The translations under genes were made by a program, and so were the position numbers. Positions 1-7,364 of a stretch of 26,956 bases of DNA are shown here, in pieces. The stretch is from the NCBI GenBank assembly GCA_041441465.1, contig JASDSY010000009.1:1-26956 (forward strand). Direction: 5' to 3'. The notes under the pieces were generated by a model that had not been told where the DNA came from, ran no database searches, and saw only the letters and a list, made by a program, of their open reading frames with translations. The DNA comes from JASDSY01 sp041441465 (lineage in GTDB: Bacteria; Muiribacteriota; UBA9980). Numbering within the stretch: the first letter of the stretch is position 1; each line of letters starts with the position of its first letter.

Positions 1-60
1 AGTTTTACACCTTAACTTAGCTGCTAAGCTGTCCAGATAATGGGGTCCACTTTAAATTAA
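1..60. mobile_element. possible insertion-sequence end at left edge
   Basis: The first 60 bases contain no gene start. They hold a small dyad (cttag at 16-20 and ctaag at 24-28) followed by a GT-rich string, gtccagataatggggtccac at 31-50. This composition resembles the terminal repeats of transposons and differs from the AT-rich sequence to its right. No transposase is visible because the window begins here, so the assignment is an inference from appearance only. Part of this string (46-54) recurs inverted at 2755-2763. Confidence 0.3.
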
Positions 61-94
61 CTTATTTTAAATTTTTTCAGGAGAAATATAACCT

Positions 95-2215
95 ATGGAT
101 GCAAAAATATCAATTGGGATAGATTTTCTCTATGCTTTTTCTAAAATTTCACATAACGAACAGAAAAGAGTTCGTGAATTTATTGAAAAATTTCAGGAAA
201 ACCCGCTTTCTAAGGCTATTAACTATGAGCAAATACATGACTTTAAAGATAAAAATTTGCGTACGGCTCGTATTGATTCCAGTTACAGAGCAATAATTTT
301 CCATCCAGAACAAGGCAATAATTTTATTCTGGTTTGGGTTGATCATCATGATGAAGCTATGGAATGGGCACGTAATAAAAAATTTGATGTAAATAAGTTT
401 ACCGGCGCAATTCAGGTTTTTGATTATAAATTTATTGATAATTTTAAAACTGAAGAAGAGAAAAAATGGGAATTTACTACTAAATCTCTTTTTCATAAAT
501 TTCAAGATGATGATCTGCTTTTGCTTGGAGTCCCTGAACCTCTTCTTGAAACAGTTAAAAAAATTGATACAGAAGCGAAACTTGACAAACTTTCTCCTTA
601 TCTTCCGCAAGAAGTTTCCGACGCTTTATATTATCTTGCATGCGGCAATAGTTTGGAAGAAACTATAAATGAAATAACTTCGAAAGTCAAGGATGTTAAA
701 GTTAATGTTAATGACTTTGATAAAGCACTTGAACATGAAGATTCTAAAAGGCGTTTTAAAGTTATTGAAAACGCCACTGAACTTAATGAAATATTGAATT
801 CGCAGCTTGAAAAATGGCGTATATTTTTACATCCTGCCCAAAAGAAACTTGTTGAGATGAATGCAAATGGTTCAGTGAGGGTTTTAGGCGGAGCCGGAAC
901 CGGCAAGACCGTAGTAGCTATGCATAGAGCAAAATATCTTGCGGAAACAATATTCCCCGAAAAAGATGCCAGAATATTATTTACTACATATTCTAAAAAT
1001 CTTGCTGCCGATATTAAAGAAAATCTTTCTAAACTTTGTGGTTCAGAGATATTTTCTAAAATTGAAGTTACAAATATTGACCAATGGGTTAATGCTTTTT
1101 TGAAAAAACATGGGTATATTTGTAATATTATTAACGATAAAACTGAAGGTAAAGAATGTTGGAACAGGGCTTTGGCTTTAAAACCATCGGAATTTAAATT
1201 TAGTGACAAATTTTATTTTGATGAATGGAAAAATATAATTCTTCCGAATGGTATTAATAATATTGGTGATTATGTAAGAGTTTCACGAGTAGGCTGCGGA
1301 CGCAGTATAACCTGTTTAATTCGTCAGAAAATATGGCCTGTTTTTGAGGAATACAGACGGCTTATAACTTTACGCGGTAAAAAAGAATATATGGATCTTA
1401 TTAGAGAAGCCAAAAATTTTCTTGAAAAAAATCCATGCATTCTTCCTTATAAAGCTGTAGTAGTAGATGAAGGGCAGGATATGGACTCCGAAGTTTATAA
1501 ACTGATAAGAAAACTTGTGCCCGAAAATGCTAATGATATTTTTATAGTTGGAGATTGTTTTCAAAAGATATATGCAAAAAAAGTCGTATTAAGTCAATGT
1601 GGTATCAATATAAGAAGTAAGCGCACCAAAAAATTGAAATTAAATTATAGAACTACTGAAGAAATAAGAAAATGGGCAGTGCAGCTTTTCGATGCCAAAG
1701 AAATTGATGATTTAAACGGTGAAATTGATAATCAAAATGGTTATAGGTCATTACTGCATGGACCGGAACCGGAAATTAAACAATTAGATAACGAAAATAA
1801 GGAATTTGAATTTTTACAAAATTATATAAAAAATTTAATTAAAAATGGAATAAGTCCCGCAACAATATGTATGGTAGCTAGAACTAACGATATTGTTAAT
1901 CGTTATAAATTAGAATTTAAAAAGAACGGTATTGAATCATTTCTAATCTCGCGTGATGGAATAGATAGAAGCAATATGGCGGGAGTAAGGTTTGCAACTA
2001 TGCATAGGATTAAAGGTCTTGAATTTGATTATATTATAGTCGCTTCAGCTAATAAAGACATTATTCCTTTAAAAAAAGCTGTTTCGGATTACGATAATGA
2101 AACTGATCATGAAGAAGCAGATCTTCGCGAGCGGGCGCTTTTGTATGTAGCGGTTACTCGCGCTAAAAAAGAAGTTTTAATTACTTATTATGGAGAAAAA
2201 AGTGAATATTTATAA
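95..2215 (+). CDS. SF1 (UvrD/Rep-like) helicase with N-terminal RelE/ParE-like domain
   Basis: A predicted 3'-5' superfamily 1 DNA helicase of 706 residues. Residues about 12-98 look like a RelE/ParE-family toxin fold (basic helix, then RTARID..YRAIIF strands and the WVDHHDEA end). Residues 100-240 are an uncharacterised linker. The motor follows: Walker A GGAGTGKT at 265-272, Walker B VVDEGQD at 456-462, motif III GDCFQKI at 486-492, LNYRT at 516-520, motif V TMHRIKGLEFD at 635-645 and motif VI YVAVTRAKKEV at 684-694. All motor motifs are intact. The protein lacks an obvious nuclease. The ATG is preceded by caggaga about 12 bases upstream. The gene is clearly AT-richer than the minus-strand genes that follow and looks acquired. 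RelE-helicase fusions are a known but poorly characterised architecture; a defence or stress-repair role is only inference. Confidence 0.88.
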   Translation: MDAKISIGIDFLYAFSKISHNEQKRVREFIEKFQENPLSKAINYEQIHDFKDKNLRTARIDSSYRAIIFHPEQGNNFILVWVDHHDEAMEWARNKKFDVNKFTGAIQVFDYKFIDNFKTEEEKKWEFTTKSLFHKFQDDDLLLLGVPEPLLETVKKIDTEAKLDKLSPYLPQEVSDALYYLACGNSLEETINEITSKVKDVKVNVNDFDKALEHEDSKRRFKVIENATELNEILNSQLEKWRIFLHPAQKKLVEMNANGSVRVLGGAGTGKTVVAMHRAKYLAETIFPEKDARILFTTYSKNLAADIKENLSKLCGSEIFSKIEVTNIDQWVNAFLKKHGYICNIINDKTEGKECWNRALALKPSEFKFSDKFYFDEWKNIILPNGINNIGDYVRVSRVGCGRSITCLIRQKIWPVFEEYRRLITLRGKKEYMDLIREAKNFLEKNPCILPYKAVVVDEGQDMDSEVYKLIRKLVPENANDIFIVGDCFQKIYAKKVVLSQCGINIRSKRTKKLKLNYRTTEEIRKWAVQLFDAKEIDDLNGEIDNQNGYRSLLHGPEPEIKQLDNENKEFEFLQNYIKNLIKNGISPATICMVARTNDIVNRYKLEFKKNGIESFLISRDGIDRSNMAGVRFATMHRIKGLEFDYIIVASANKDIIPLKKAVSDYDNETDHEEADLRERALLYVAVTRAKKEVLITYYGEKSEYL

Positions 2216-2235
2216 AAAAAATTATTAATTTTAAG

Positions 2236-2262
2236 TTGACAATATTATTATAAAAATATAAT
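2236..2262 (+). promoter_or_regulatory. candidate sigma70 promoter for the zinc-ribbon gene
   Basis: TTGACA at 2236-2241 and TATAAT at 2257-2262 both match consensus, but the 15-nt spacer is shorter than the usual 17. The site lies just after the helicase stop and would give a short leader for the gene at 2314, making it independently transcribed. Confidence 0.45.
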
Positions 2263-2313
2263 ATACATGGAGTTTAAATAATTTAATTTTATTAATTAAG
2301 GAGTTTAAATTTT

Positions 2314-2742
2314 ATGAAACTTTGTCCTAATTGTGAACAAAATAATAAAGAAGAAGCAAAATTTTGTCTTAATTGTGGTTGTCGGCTTTTTTTGGTTGAA
2401 CCAAGAGCGGGAAATTACTCAGTACAAAGATTTAATCATACTGATATAAAGAATTTTATTAGTAATCATTATTGGAATATTAAACATAATTTAAGCGTTA
2501 CAAATAATTTTTTTGTTTATATTGAAAAAGGGAAAAAAGTTTTTAATGAAGAATATTTGATGTTAACTCAAATTCATGGCCGTGATAAATTAAATACTGC
2601 AATTGGTTATTTGATAAAAAATATGTATTATTGGGAAAATTGTGGTAGAGCAACAGCTGGAAATACAAATTTAATTAAATCATATGAAAAACATTCACCA
2701 ACTTCAATTACAATTTTTAATAAAGAAGATTTTAATAATTAA
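2314..2742 (+). CDS. small zinc-ribbon protein, function unknown
   Basis: A 142-residue soluble protein. The N-terminus carries a zinc ribbon formed by C4-x2-C7 and C18-x2-C21, with an additional Cys at 23, typical of the short double zinc-ribbon class. The remaining ~115 residues are rich in Asn, Tyr, Lys and Ile and I recognise no domain in them. Translation starts at an ATG with a clear aaggag site at 2298-2303. The gene is extremely AT-rich (10 G+C in the 60 bases 2461-2520), even more than the helicase 98 bp upstream, which supports a foreign origin for the pair. A shared role with the helicase is possible but rests only on adjacency. Confidence 0.7.
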   Translation: MKLCPNCEQNNKEEAKFCLNCGCRLFLVEPRAGNYSVQRFNHTDIKNFISNHYWNIKHNLSVTNNFFVYIEKGKKVFNEEYLMLTQIHGRDKLNTAIGYLIKNMYYWENCGRATAGNTNLIKSYEKHSPTSITIFNKEDFNN

Positions 2743-2770
2743 ATATAGAGTCTGTAAAGTGGATAACCAA

Positions 2771-2788
2771 GTCAAAACATTTTTTGAC
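2771..2788. repeat. small AT-rich hairpin beyond the zinc-ribbon gene
   Basis: gtcaaaa (2771-2777), loop catt, ttttgac (2782-2788) form a 7-bp stem. It lies just outside the inverted repeat copy at 2755-2763 and between two converging genes. No T-run follows on either strand, so a terminator role is weakly supported; it may belong to the element boundary. Confidence 0.3.
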
Positions 2789-2849
2789 CTCCGGTAATAA
2801 GAATATAGTCGATTATTTTGTAATATAGTGGAAGTTTTAACATTAAAGG

Positions 2850-3359
2850 TTACGAAGTTTTTTCTTGAAAATCGGCGCTTATTTGTTCTTTTAACTCGGC
2901 GGGCGTCTGCTTTTCATGTGAAAGGGTTTCTAAAAGCATATTCAGCGATTTTTTATATTCTTCGTTTTCGAGTGATTTTAAAGTTGTGAGCCGCGCGTTG
3001 CGCAGGTAAAAGATAAGGAGCATTAGCGCTGAAAAACTGCATGCGCCATAGATTATATTGTTGTAATTCAGGAAGCTGGCGCCTATTTTGAAAGCTGCCA
3101 GCGTGAATATTATTATCGTGAAATACATCAGGCATTTAGACATCAATATCTGAAAATCCTTGAGGCTCAGGAGTTGAAACTCAATTTTTTGGATTCTGTC
3201 AAAATAGCCTTCGCGAATTATCCAGAATTGATTCAATTCGCGCGAATATCCGCTGACATCGAACATTTCTATCAGTTTTGAAGTTAGCTGCGGCTTCGAA
3301 AGTTCTATCGTTATAACCTGTTTCAAAATCTCATCGAAATTTATGTTTTTTTTGAGCAT
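2850..3359 (-). CDS. two-TM membrane protein, function unknown
   Basis: A 169-residue protein I do not recognise. It has a charged, helical N-terminal region of about 70 residues, two adjacent hydrophobic segments (about 75-93 and 101-119) separated by a short polar turn (NYNN), and a charged, Glu/Lys-rich C-terminal tail. This predicts a membrane hairpin with both long ends on the same side, probably cytoplasmic. It lies 75 bp downstream of leuS on the same strand and may be cotranscribed, although a hairpin lies between them. The start is supported by a GGTGG-like site close to the ATG. Composition resembles leuS and not the island to its left, so the island boundary falls near 2760-2850. 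Confidence 0.65.
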   Translation of the reverse strand: MLKKNINFDEILKQVITIELSKPQLTSKLIEMFDVSGYSRELNQFWIIREGYFDRIQKIEFQLLSLKDFQILMSKCLMYFTIIIFTLAAFKIGASFLNYNNIIYGACSFSALMLLIFYLRNARLTTLKSLENEEYKKSLNMLLETLSHEKQTPAELKEQISADFQEKTS

Positions 3360-3380
3360 TTTTTACCACCGCCGCTTTCA

Positions 3381-3420
3381 GGGAAGGACGGAATTGCATT
3401 ATCCGCCGCTTCCCTTTTTT
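3381..3420 (+). terminator. hairpin with T-run, oriented on the plus strand
   Basis: gggaag (3381-3386) pairs with cttccc (3409-3414) and an inner cgga (3389-3392) pairs with tccg (3402-3405). Six T follow at 3415-3420. As an intrinsic terminator it reads left to right, opposite to leuS and the gene at 2850. On the minus strand the same hairpin is preceded by A residues and has no T-run, so it would not be a conventional leuS terminator. Confidence 0.4.
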
Positions 3421-3434
3421 GAATTTCAGTATTT

Positions 3435-5912
3435 TTATTTTACAACATAATTGACAATTTTATCTGGAACATAAATGAATTTTACAATCTGTTTTCCTTC
3501 GAGATGTTTCGATATTTCACTCGAAGCGATTGCCGCTTTTACTGTGTTTTCATCTGCGCCTTTGGATATTACAAGAGTGCCTCTCAATTTGCCGTTAATC
3601 TGAACAGGAAGATTGATTTCGTCCAGCGACGCTAGTTTTTCGTCGAATGATGGCCATTTGCCGGTGAGGAACACTGACTTGTCATAACCTAAATGGTTTT
3701 GCCATAATTCTTCGCATATATGCGGCGCGATCGGCGACAGCATTATCGCCATCGCTTCGATTGTTTCGCTCGAGCACTGGCCGAATGCCGAAAGCGCATT
3801 CATAAACTCCATCGACGCGCTGATAAATGTGTTAAACATAAACGCGTTCATTCTTTCGGTCGCCGTTTTTATATAACGGTGGCGAGCTTTTACGAGCGCT
3901 TCGGGTTCTTTGTAGTTTTTGTTTTTGGCGTTCTGAATGGCGAATTTATAAAAACGCCTCAAGAATTTGTTGATGCCTGTTATGCCGTCGTCTTTCCATT
4001 CACAGGTGATATCAGGCGGCCCGATAAATAATTCAAACATCCTGAGGCAGTCCGAACCGTATTTTTCAACTATTTCGTCAGGGTTTACTACATTGCCGCG
4101 GCTTTTGCTCATTTTTGAGCCGTTTCTGTAAATTATGCCCTGATTAAAGAGTTTCTGAAATGGTTCATCGAACGGAAGGTGCCCCATGTCGTAAAGCGCC
4201 TTAACGAAAAAGCGCGCGTACAAAAGATGGAGAGTCGCATGTTCGATGCCGCCGATATAAAGATCGATAGGCAGCCACTTTTTCATTAACTCGAGGTCGA
4301 ATGGAGCTGAATTGAGATTCGGATTTGGGTATCTTAAAAAGTACCATGACGATCCTGCCCACTGCGGCATAGTGTCGGTTTCGCGTTTGGCCGCGCCGCC
4401 GCATTTCGGGCATTTACAGTTGACGAAGTCCGATATAGCTGCAAGAGGTGATTCGCCCGTGCCTGTCGGCTTATATTTTTCGACATGCGGGAGAAGCACC
4501 GGGAGCTCTTCTTCAGGAACAGGCAATTCACCGCATTTATCGCAGTATATTATCGGGATCGGTTCGCCCCAGTATCTCTGGCGCGCGAATATCCAGTCGC
4601 GAAGCTTATAATTTGTCGTGGCTTCGCCTATGCCTTTTTCTTTTAACTCGGCCGTAATTTTAGTTTTTCCGTCTTCGGAAGTCATACCGCTGAACTTGCC
4701 TGAATTAACCATGAACCCGGCTTCAGTGAATACTTCGTTTAAATCTTCCGAAGAAACGCATGCAGGATCAGTTATACCGTCAAGTGATTTTGCTATAACT
4801 CTTATTATAGGCAGGTTGAAAGTTTTAGCGAATTCGAAGTCGCGCGTGTCATGCCCCGGAACACACATGATCGCGCCAGTGCCGTAATGCGCAAGAACGT
4901 AATCTGAAATCCAGATCGGTATTTTGGCGCCGTTAACCGGATTAACCGCGTATGCGCCGGTGAACACGCCGTCTTTTTTCTTGTTTTCGGCGATCCTGTC
5001 AAGTTCGCTCTTGTTGGCGGCCTCGGCAGCATAAGCAATGACCGATTCCTTACGGTCGGCAGTCGTTATTTGACTGATGAGCGAGTGTTCAGGAGCGAGA
5101 ACCATATATGTCGCGCCGAACAGCGTGTCCGGCCTTGTAGTGAATACAGTAATTTTGTCTGTGCCCTCAACCGGTTTTTCGAGCTTGAAATCTATTTTAG
5201 CGCCGTATGAACGGCCGATCCAGTTTTCCTGGAGCGATTTTACGCTTTCGGGCCAGTCTATTTTTTTCAGATCGTCTAAAAGCCTGTCCGCATATTTGGT
5301 AATTTTAAGCATCCACTGGTACATGTTTCGCTTTTCAACCTGGCTTCCGCATCTTTCGCATACGCCGCCGGTGACTTCTTCGTTCGCCAGGCCGGTTTTG
5401 CATGACGGGCAGAAATTTATCGGCATCAGCTTGCGGTAAGCGAGCCCTGCTTTATAAAGTTTTACGAATATCCACTGCGTCCATTTATAATATTCGGCGT
5501 CTGAAGTCGCGAATTCGAGGTCCCAGTCATATACCGCGCCGATTTCCTTGAGCTGGCGCCTGAAATTGTCGATTCGTTCTTTCGTGAGTTTGCTCGGATG
5601 AATTTCAAGTTTTATGGCGTCATTTTCAGCCGGAAGTCCGAATGAATCCCAGCCCATCGGGTGCATAACGTTGTACCCCTGCATTAGTTTCAAGCGTGAG
5701 CATACGTCTGAAATAACATAGCCGCGCCAGTGGCCGACGTGAAGTCCGGCGCCTGACGGATAAGGAAACATATCAAGGCAATAATATTTAGGCTTTTTCG
5801 AATGCACGTCCACCTTGTATATGTTGTTATCTTCCCAATACTTACGCCACTTTTTATCGATCTCTAAAAAATTGATTTCGTCGATGCTTTCTTTTATATT
5901 TTCACCTGACAT
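3435..5912 (-). CDS. leuS: leucyl-tRNA synthetase
   Basis: This cytoplasmic class Ia enzyme charges tRNA-Leu with leucine using ATP. At 825 residues it is full length for bacterial LeuRS. The HIGH-type signature is HVGH at 58-61, in the context PYPSGAGLHVGH, and the KMSKS signature is exact at 600-604 (GSKMSKSRGN). The inserted CP1 editing domain is recognised by TTRPDTLFGATY. Two Cys pairs near residues 165-195 (CPSCK, CERCG) and another set (CDKCG and CKCPKCG) are consistent with zinc modules. The WAGSSWYFLRYP and HATLHLLYARFF core motifs are present, as is the C-terminal anticodon-binding and extension region. No strong SD precedes the ATG and no T-box leader was recognised. asd lies 150 bp upstream on the same strand. 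Confidence 0.97.
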   Translation of the reverse strand: MSGENIKESIDEINFLEIDKKWRKYWEDNNIYKVDVHSKKPKYYCLDMFPYPSGAGLHVGHWRGYVISDVCSRLKLMQGYNVMHPMGWDSFGLPAENDAIKLEIHPSKLTKERIDNFRRQLKEIGAVYDWDLEFATSDAEYYKWTQWIFVKLYKAGLAYRKLMPINFCPSCKTGLANEEVTGGVCERCGSQVEKRNMYQWMLKITKYADRLLDDLKKIDWPESVKSLQENWIGRSYGAKIDFKLEKPVEGTDKITVFTTRPDTLFGATYMVLAPEHSLISQITTADRKESVIAYAAEAANKSELDRIAENKKKDGVFTGAYAVNPVNGAKIPIWISDYVLAHYGTGAIMCVPGHDTRDFEFAKTFNLPIIRVIAKSLDGITDPACVSSEDLNEVFTEAGFMVNSGKFSGMTSEDGKTKITAELKEKGIGEATTNYKLRDWIFARQRYWGEPIPIIYCDKCGELPVPEEELPVLLPHVEKYKPTGTGESPLAAISDFVNCKCPKCGGAAKRETDTMPQWAGSSWYFLRYPNPNLNSAPFDLELMKKWLPIDLYIGGIEHATLHLLYARFFVKALYDMGHLPFDEPFQKLFNQGIIYRNGSKMSKSRGNVVNPDEIVEKYGSDCLRMFELFIGPPDITCEWKDDGITGINKFLRRFYKFAIQNAKNKNYKEPEALVKARHRYIKTATERMNAFMFNTFISASMEFMNALSAFGQCSSETIEAMAIMLSPIAPHICEELWQNHLGYDKSVFLTGKWPSFDEKLASLDEINLPVQINGKLRGTLVISKGADENTVKAAIASSEISKHLEGKQIVKFIYVPDKIVNYVVK

Positions 5913-5962
5913 AAAATAAACCCCGTTTCATAATTTATTTATTTGAGTTTTGTATATACGCT

Positions 5963-6003
5963 CAGCAGTATTGACTGCTGTTAAATTGAACTTATGTTCA
6001 ATT
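5963..6003. repeat. two tandem hairpins between asd and leuS
   Basis: cagcagt (5963-5969), loop attg, actgctg (5974-5980) is followed by aattgaac (5984-5991), loop ttat, gttcaatt (5996-6003). Stems are 7 and 8 bp and perfect. They sit in the asd-leuS gap on the transcribed minus strand. There is no good T-run, so they could be an RNA-stability element, a weak terminator or a leader structure for leuS; the sequence does not decide. Confidence 0.4.
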
Positions 6004-6062
6004 ATTCAAGTCTGAAATTTTATTTTTTATGATGAAATTAAAATAACCTATTTATGATTTCG

Positions 6063-7256
6063 CTATTTTTTTATGTTGAAATATTCTTCTACTATTTGAA
6101 TGCCGTTCAATGCAGCGCCTTTTAAAATATTGTCCGAAACGACCCATAAGTTGATTCCGTATTTTACCGATTTATCTTCGCGGATTCTGCCGACGAAAAC
6201 TTCATCCCGGTCTTCGCAGAATACAGGCATAGGGTATGAATTTTGTTTAACATCGTCAATCAATTTCATTCCCGGCGCGTATTTAAGTATTGCGGTGACC
6301 TCGTCCGCCGTTACAGGATTTTTGAATTCTATATTTACCGATTCGGAGTGACCTCTGAAAACAGGCACCCTGACAGTTGTTGCTGTTACCTTCATTTTCG
6401 GTTCGTTAAATATTTTCCTTGTTTCATTTATCATTTTTACTTCTTCGAAGGTGTAGCCGTCTTCCTGGAATTTATCGATATGCGGAAGGCAGTTGAATGC
6501 TATCTGATGCGGATATACGTTTTTGGTGAGGCCGTGTTCATACGATTTTTCTACGCCGCGTTCTAATATTTCGGAAACCTGGCCCTTTAATTCGTCTATA
6601 GCCGCGGTGCCTGTGCCTGATACCGACTGGAATGTCGTTACGACTATTCTTTTTATGCCGAACGCTTTGTGAAGAGGCCATAACGCTACAACCATCTGAA
6701 TTGTCGAACAGTTAGGATTCGCGATTAATCCCATATTGCTCAACCCGTCTTCCATATTGACTTCCGGCACGACAAGAGGAACGTTCGGGTGCATCCTGAA
6801 CGCCGCAGAATTATCGACTACAAGCGCGCCTCTGTCAATAAATTTATGGGCATAATCTAAGGAAACCTGGCTTCCGGCTGAGAAAAACGCTATGTCATAG
6901 TTATATTTTTCGCATTCGTTTATGTCTAAAACTTCATATTTTTTACCCATACATTCAAGTTTTAAGCCTTTTGAACGCTCGGAGGCGAATAGATATAGTT
7001 TATCAATCGGGAATTTTCTTTTTTCAATAAGCTTTAAAAATGTTTTGCCTACAAGGCCTGTCGCGCCTACAACGGCTACCGTAAATTTATTTTTTGATTT
7101 CTTTATTGCAGCTTTTTTTACGACCGCTTTAGTTTCGATTTTAGCTGCCGTTTTTTTCACGCTTTTCTTAGCGGCAGATACGCTCATTTTTTTAACTGCT
7201 TTCTTAGGTTCGGCCTTAACATTTTTTTTTGATACTCTACTTTTCTTTACTGGCAT
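6063..7256 (-). CDS. asd: aspartate-semialdehyde dehydrogenase with lysine-rich N-terminal tail
   Basis: The enzyme reduces aspartyl phosphate to aspartate semialdehyde with NADPH, the branch point to lysine, methionine and threonine. The Rossmann motif VVGATGLVG lies at about 62-70, the catalytic cysteine is C183 in NPNCST, SVSGTG is at 211-216, and the catalytic histidine is probably H303 in FRGHSESV. Family members are about 330-345 residues; this one is 397. The excess is a tail of about 57 residues with 21 Lys, otherwise Ala, Val, Ser and Thr, resembling histone-H1-type tails. The tail is probably translated, because an AAGGGG site sits just upstream of the first ATG. thrB lies 108 bp upstream, so asd may belong to the thr operon. 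Confidence 0.95.
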   Translation of the reverse strand: MPVKKSRVSKKNVKAEPKKAVKKMSVSAAKKSVKKTAAKIETKAVVKKAAIKKSKNKFTVAVVGATGLVGKTFLKLIEKRKFPIDKLYLFASERSKGLKLECMGKKYEVLDINECEKYNYDIAFFSAGSQVSLDYAHKFIDRGALVVDNSAAFRMHPNVPLVVPEVNMEDGLSNMGLIANPNCSTIQMVVALWPLHKAFGIKRIVVTTFQSVSGTGTAAIDELKGQVSEILERGVEKSYEHGLTKNVYPHQIAFNCLPHIDKFQEDGYTFEEVKMINETRKIFNEPKMKVTATTVRVPVFRGHSESVNIEFKNPVTADEVTAILKYAPGMKLIDDVKQNSYPMPVFCEDRDEVFVGRIREDKSVKYGINLWVVSDNILKGAALNGIQIVEEYFNIKK

Positions 7257-7364
7257 AAAATTCCCCTTTTGTTTTTGAATTGAAATTCAGTTTTTTAAAG
7301 CTGATATTTTTTTTGAATAATAACTACTAGATATACTCATAATTTAGTCAACTTATATTAATAA

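Larger units (their letters stand above)
46..2763. repeat. 9-bp inverted repeat bracketing the helicase/zinc-ribbon island
   Basis: The sequence tccacttta at 46-54 is matched by its exact reverse complement taaagtgga at 2755-2763. The pair encloses both plus-strand genes of the AT-rich island and nothing else. Bases beyond the 9 bp do not match well, so this could be a decayed element end or coincidence. No flanking target-site duplication was identified. Confidence 0.3.

Noticed and set aside
2850..3359. Membership of the two-TM gene in the left-hand mobile island
   Set aside because: Its base composition matches leuS rather than the island, it lies outside the inverted repeat, and it is on the strand of the housekeeping block.
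4312..4611. Long open frames antisense to leuS, for example here and at 3720-4031 and 5077-5439
   Set aside because: They lie entirely inside a well-supported gene, show no domain, and arise from codon bias on the opposite strand.
5913..6062. T-box or other tRNA-responsive leader for leuS
   Set aside because: No T-box consensus (AGGGTGGNACCGCG-like) and no leucine specifier stem was found; only two simple hairpins.
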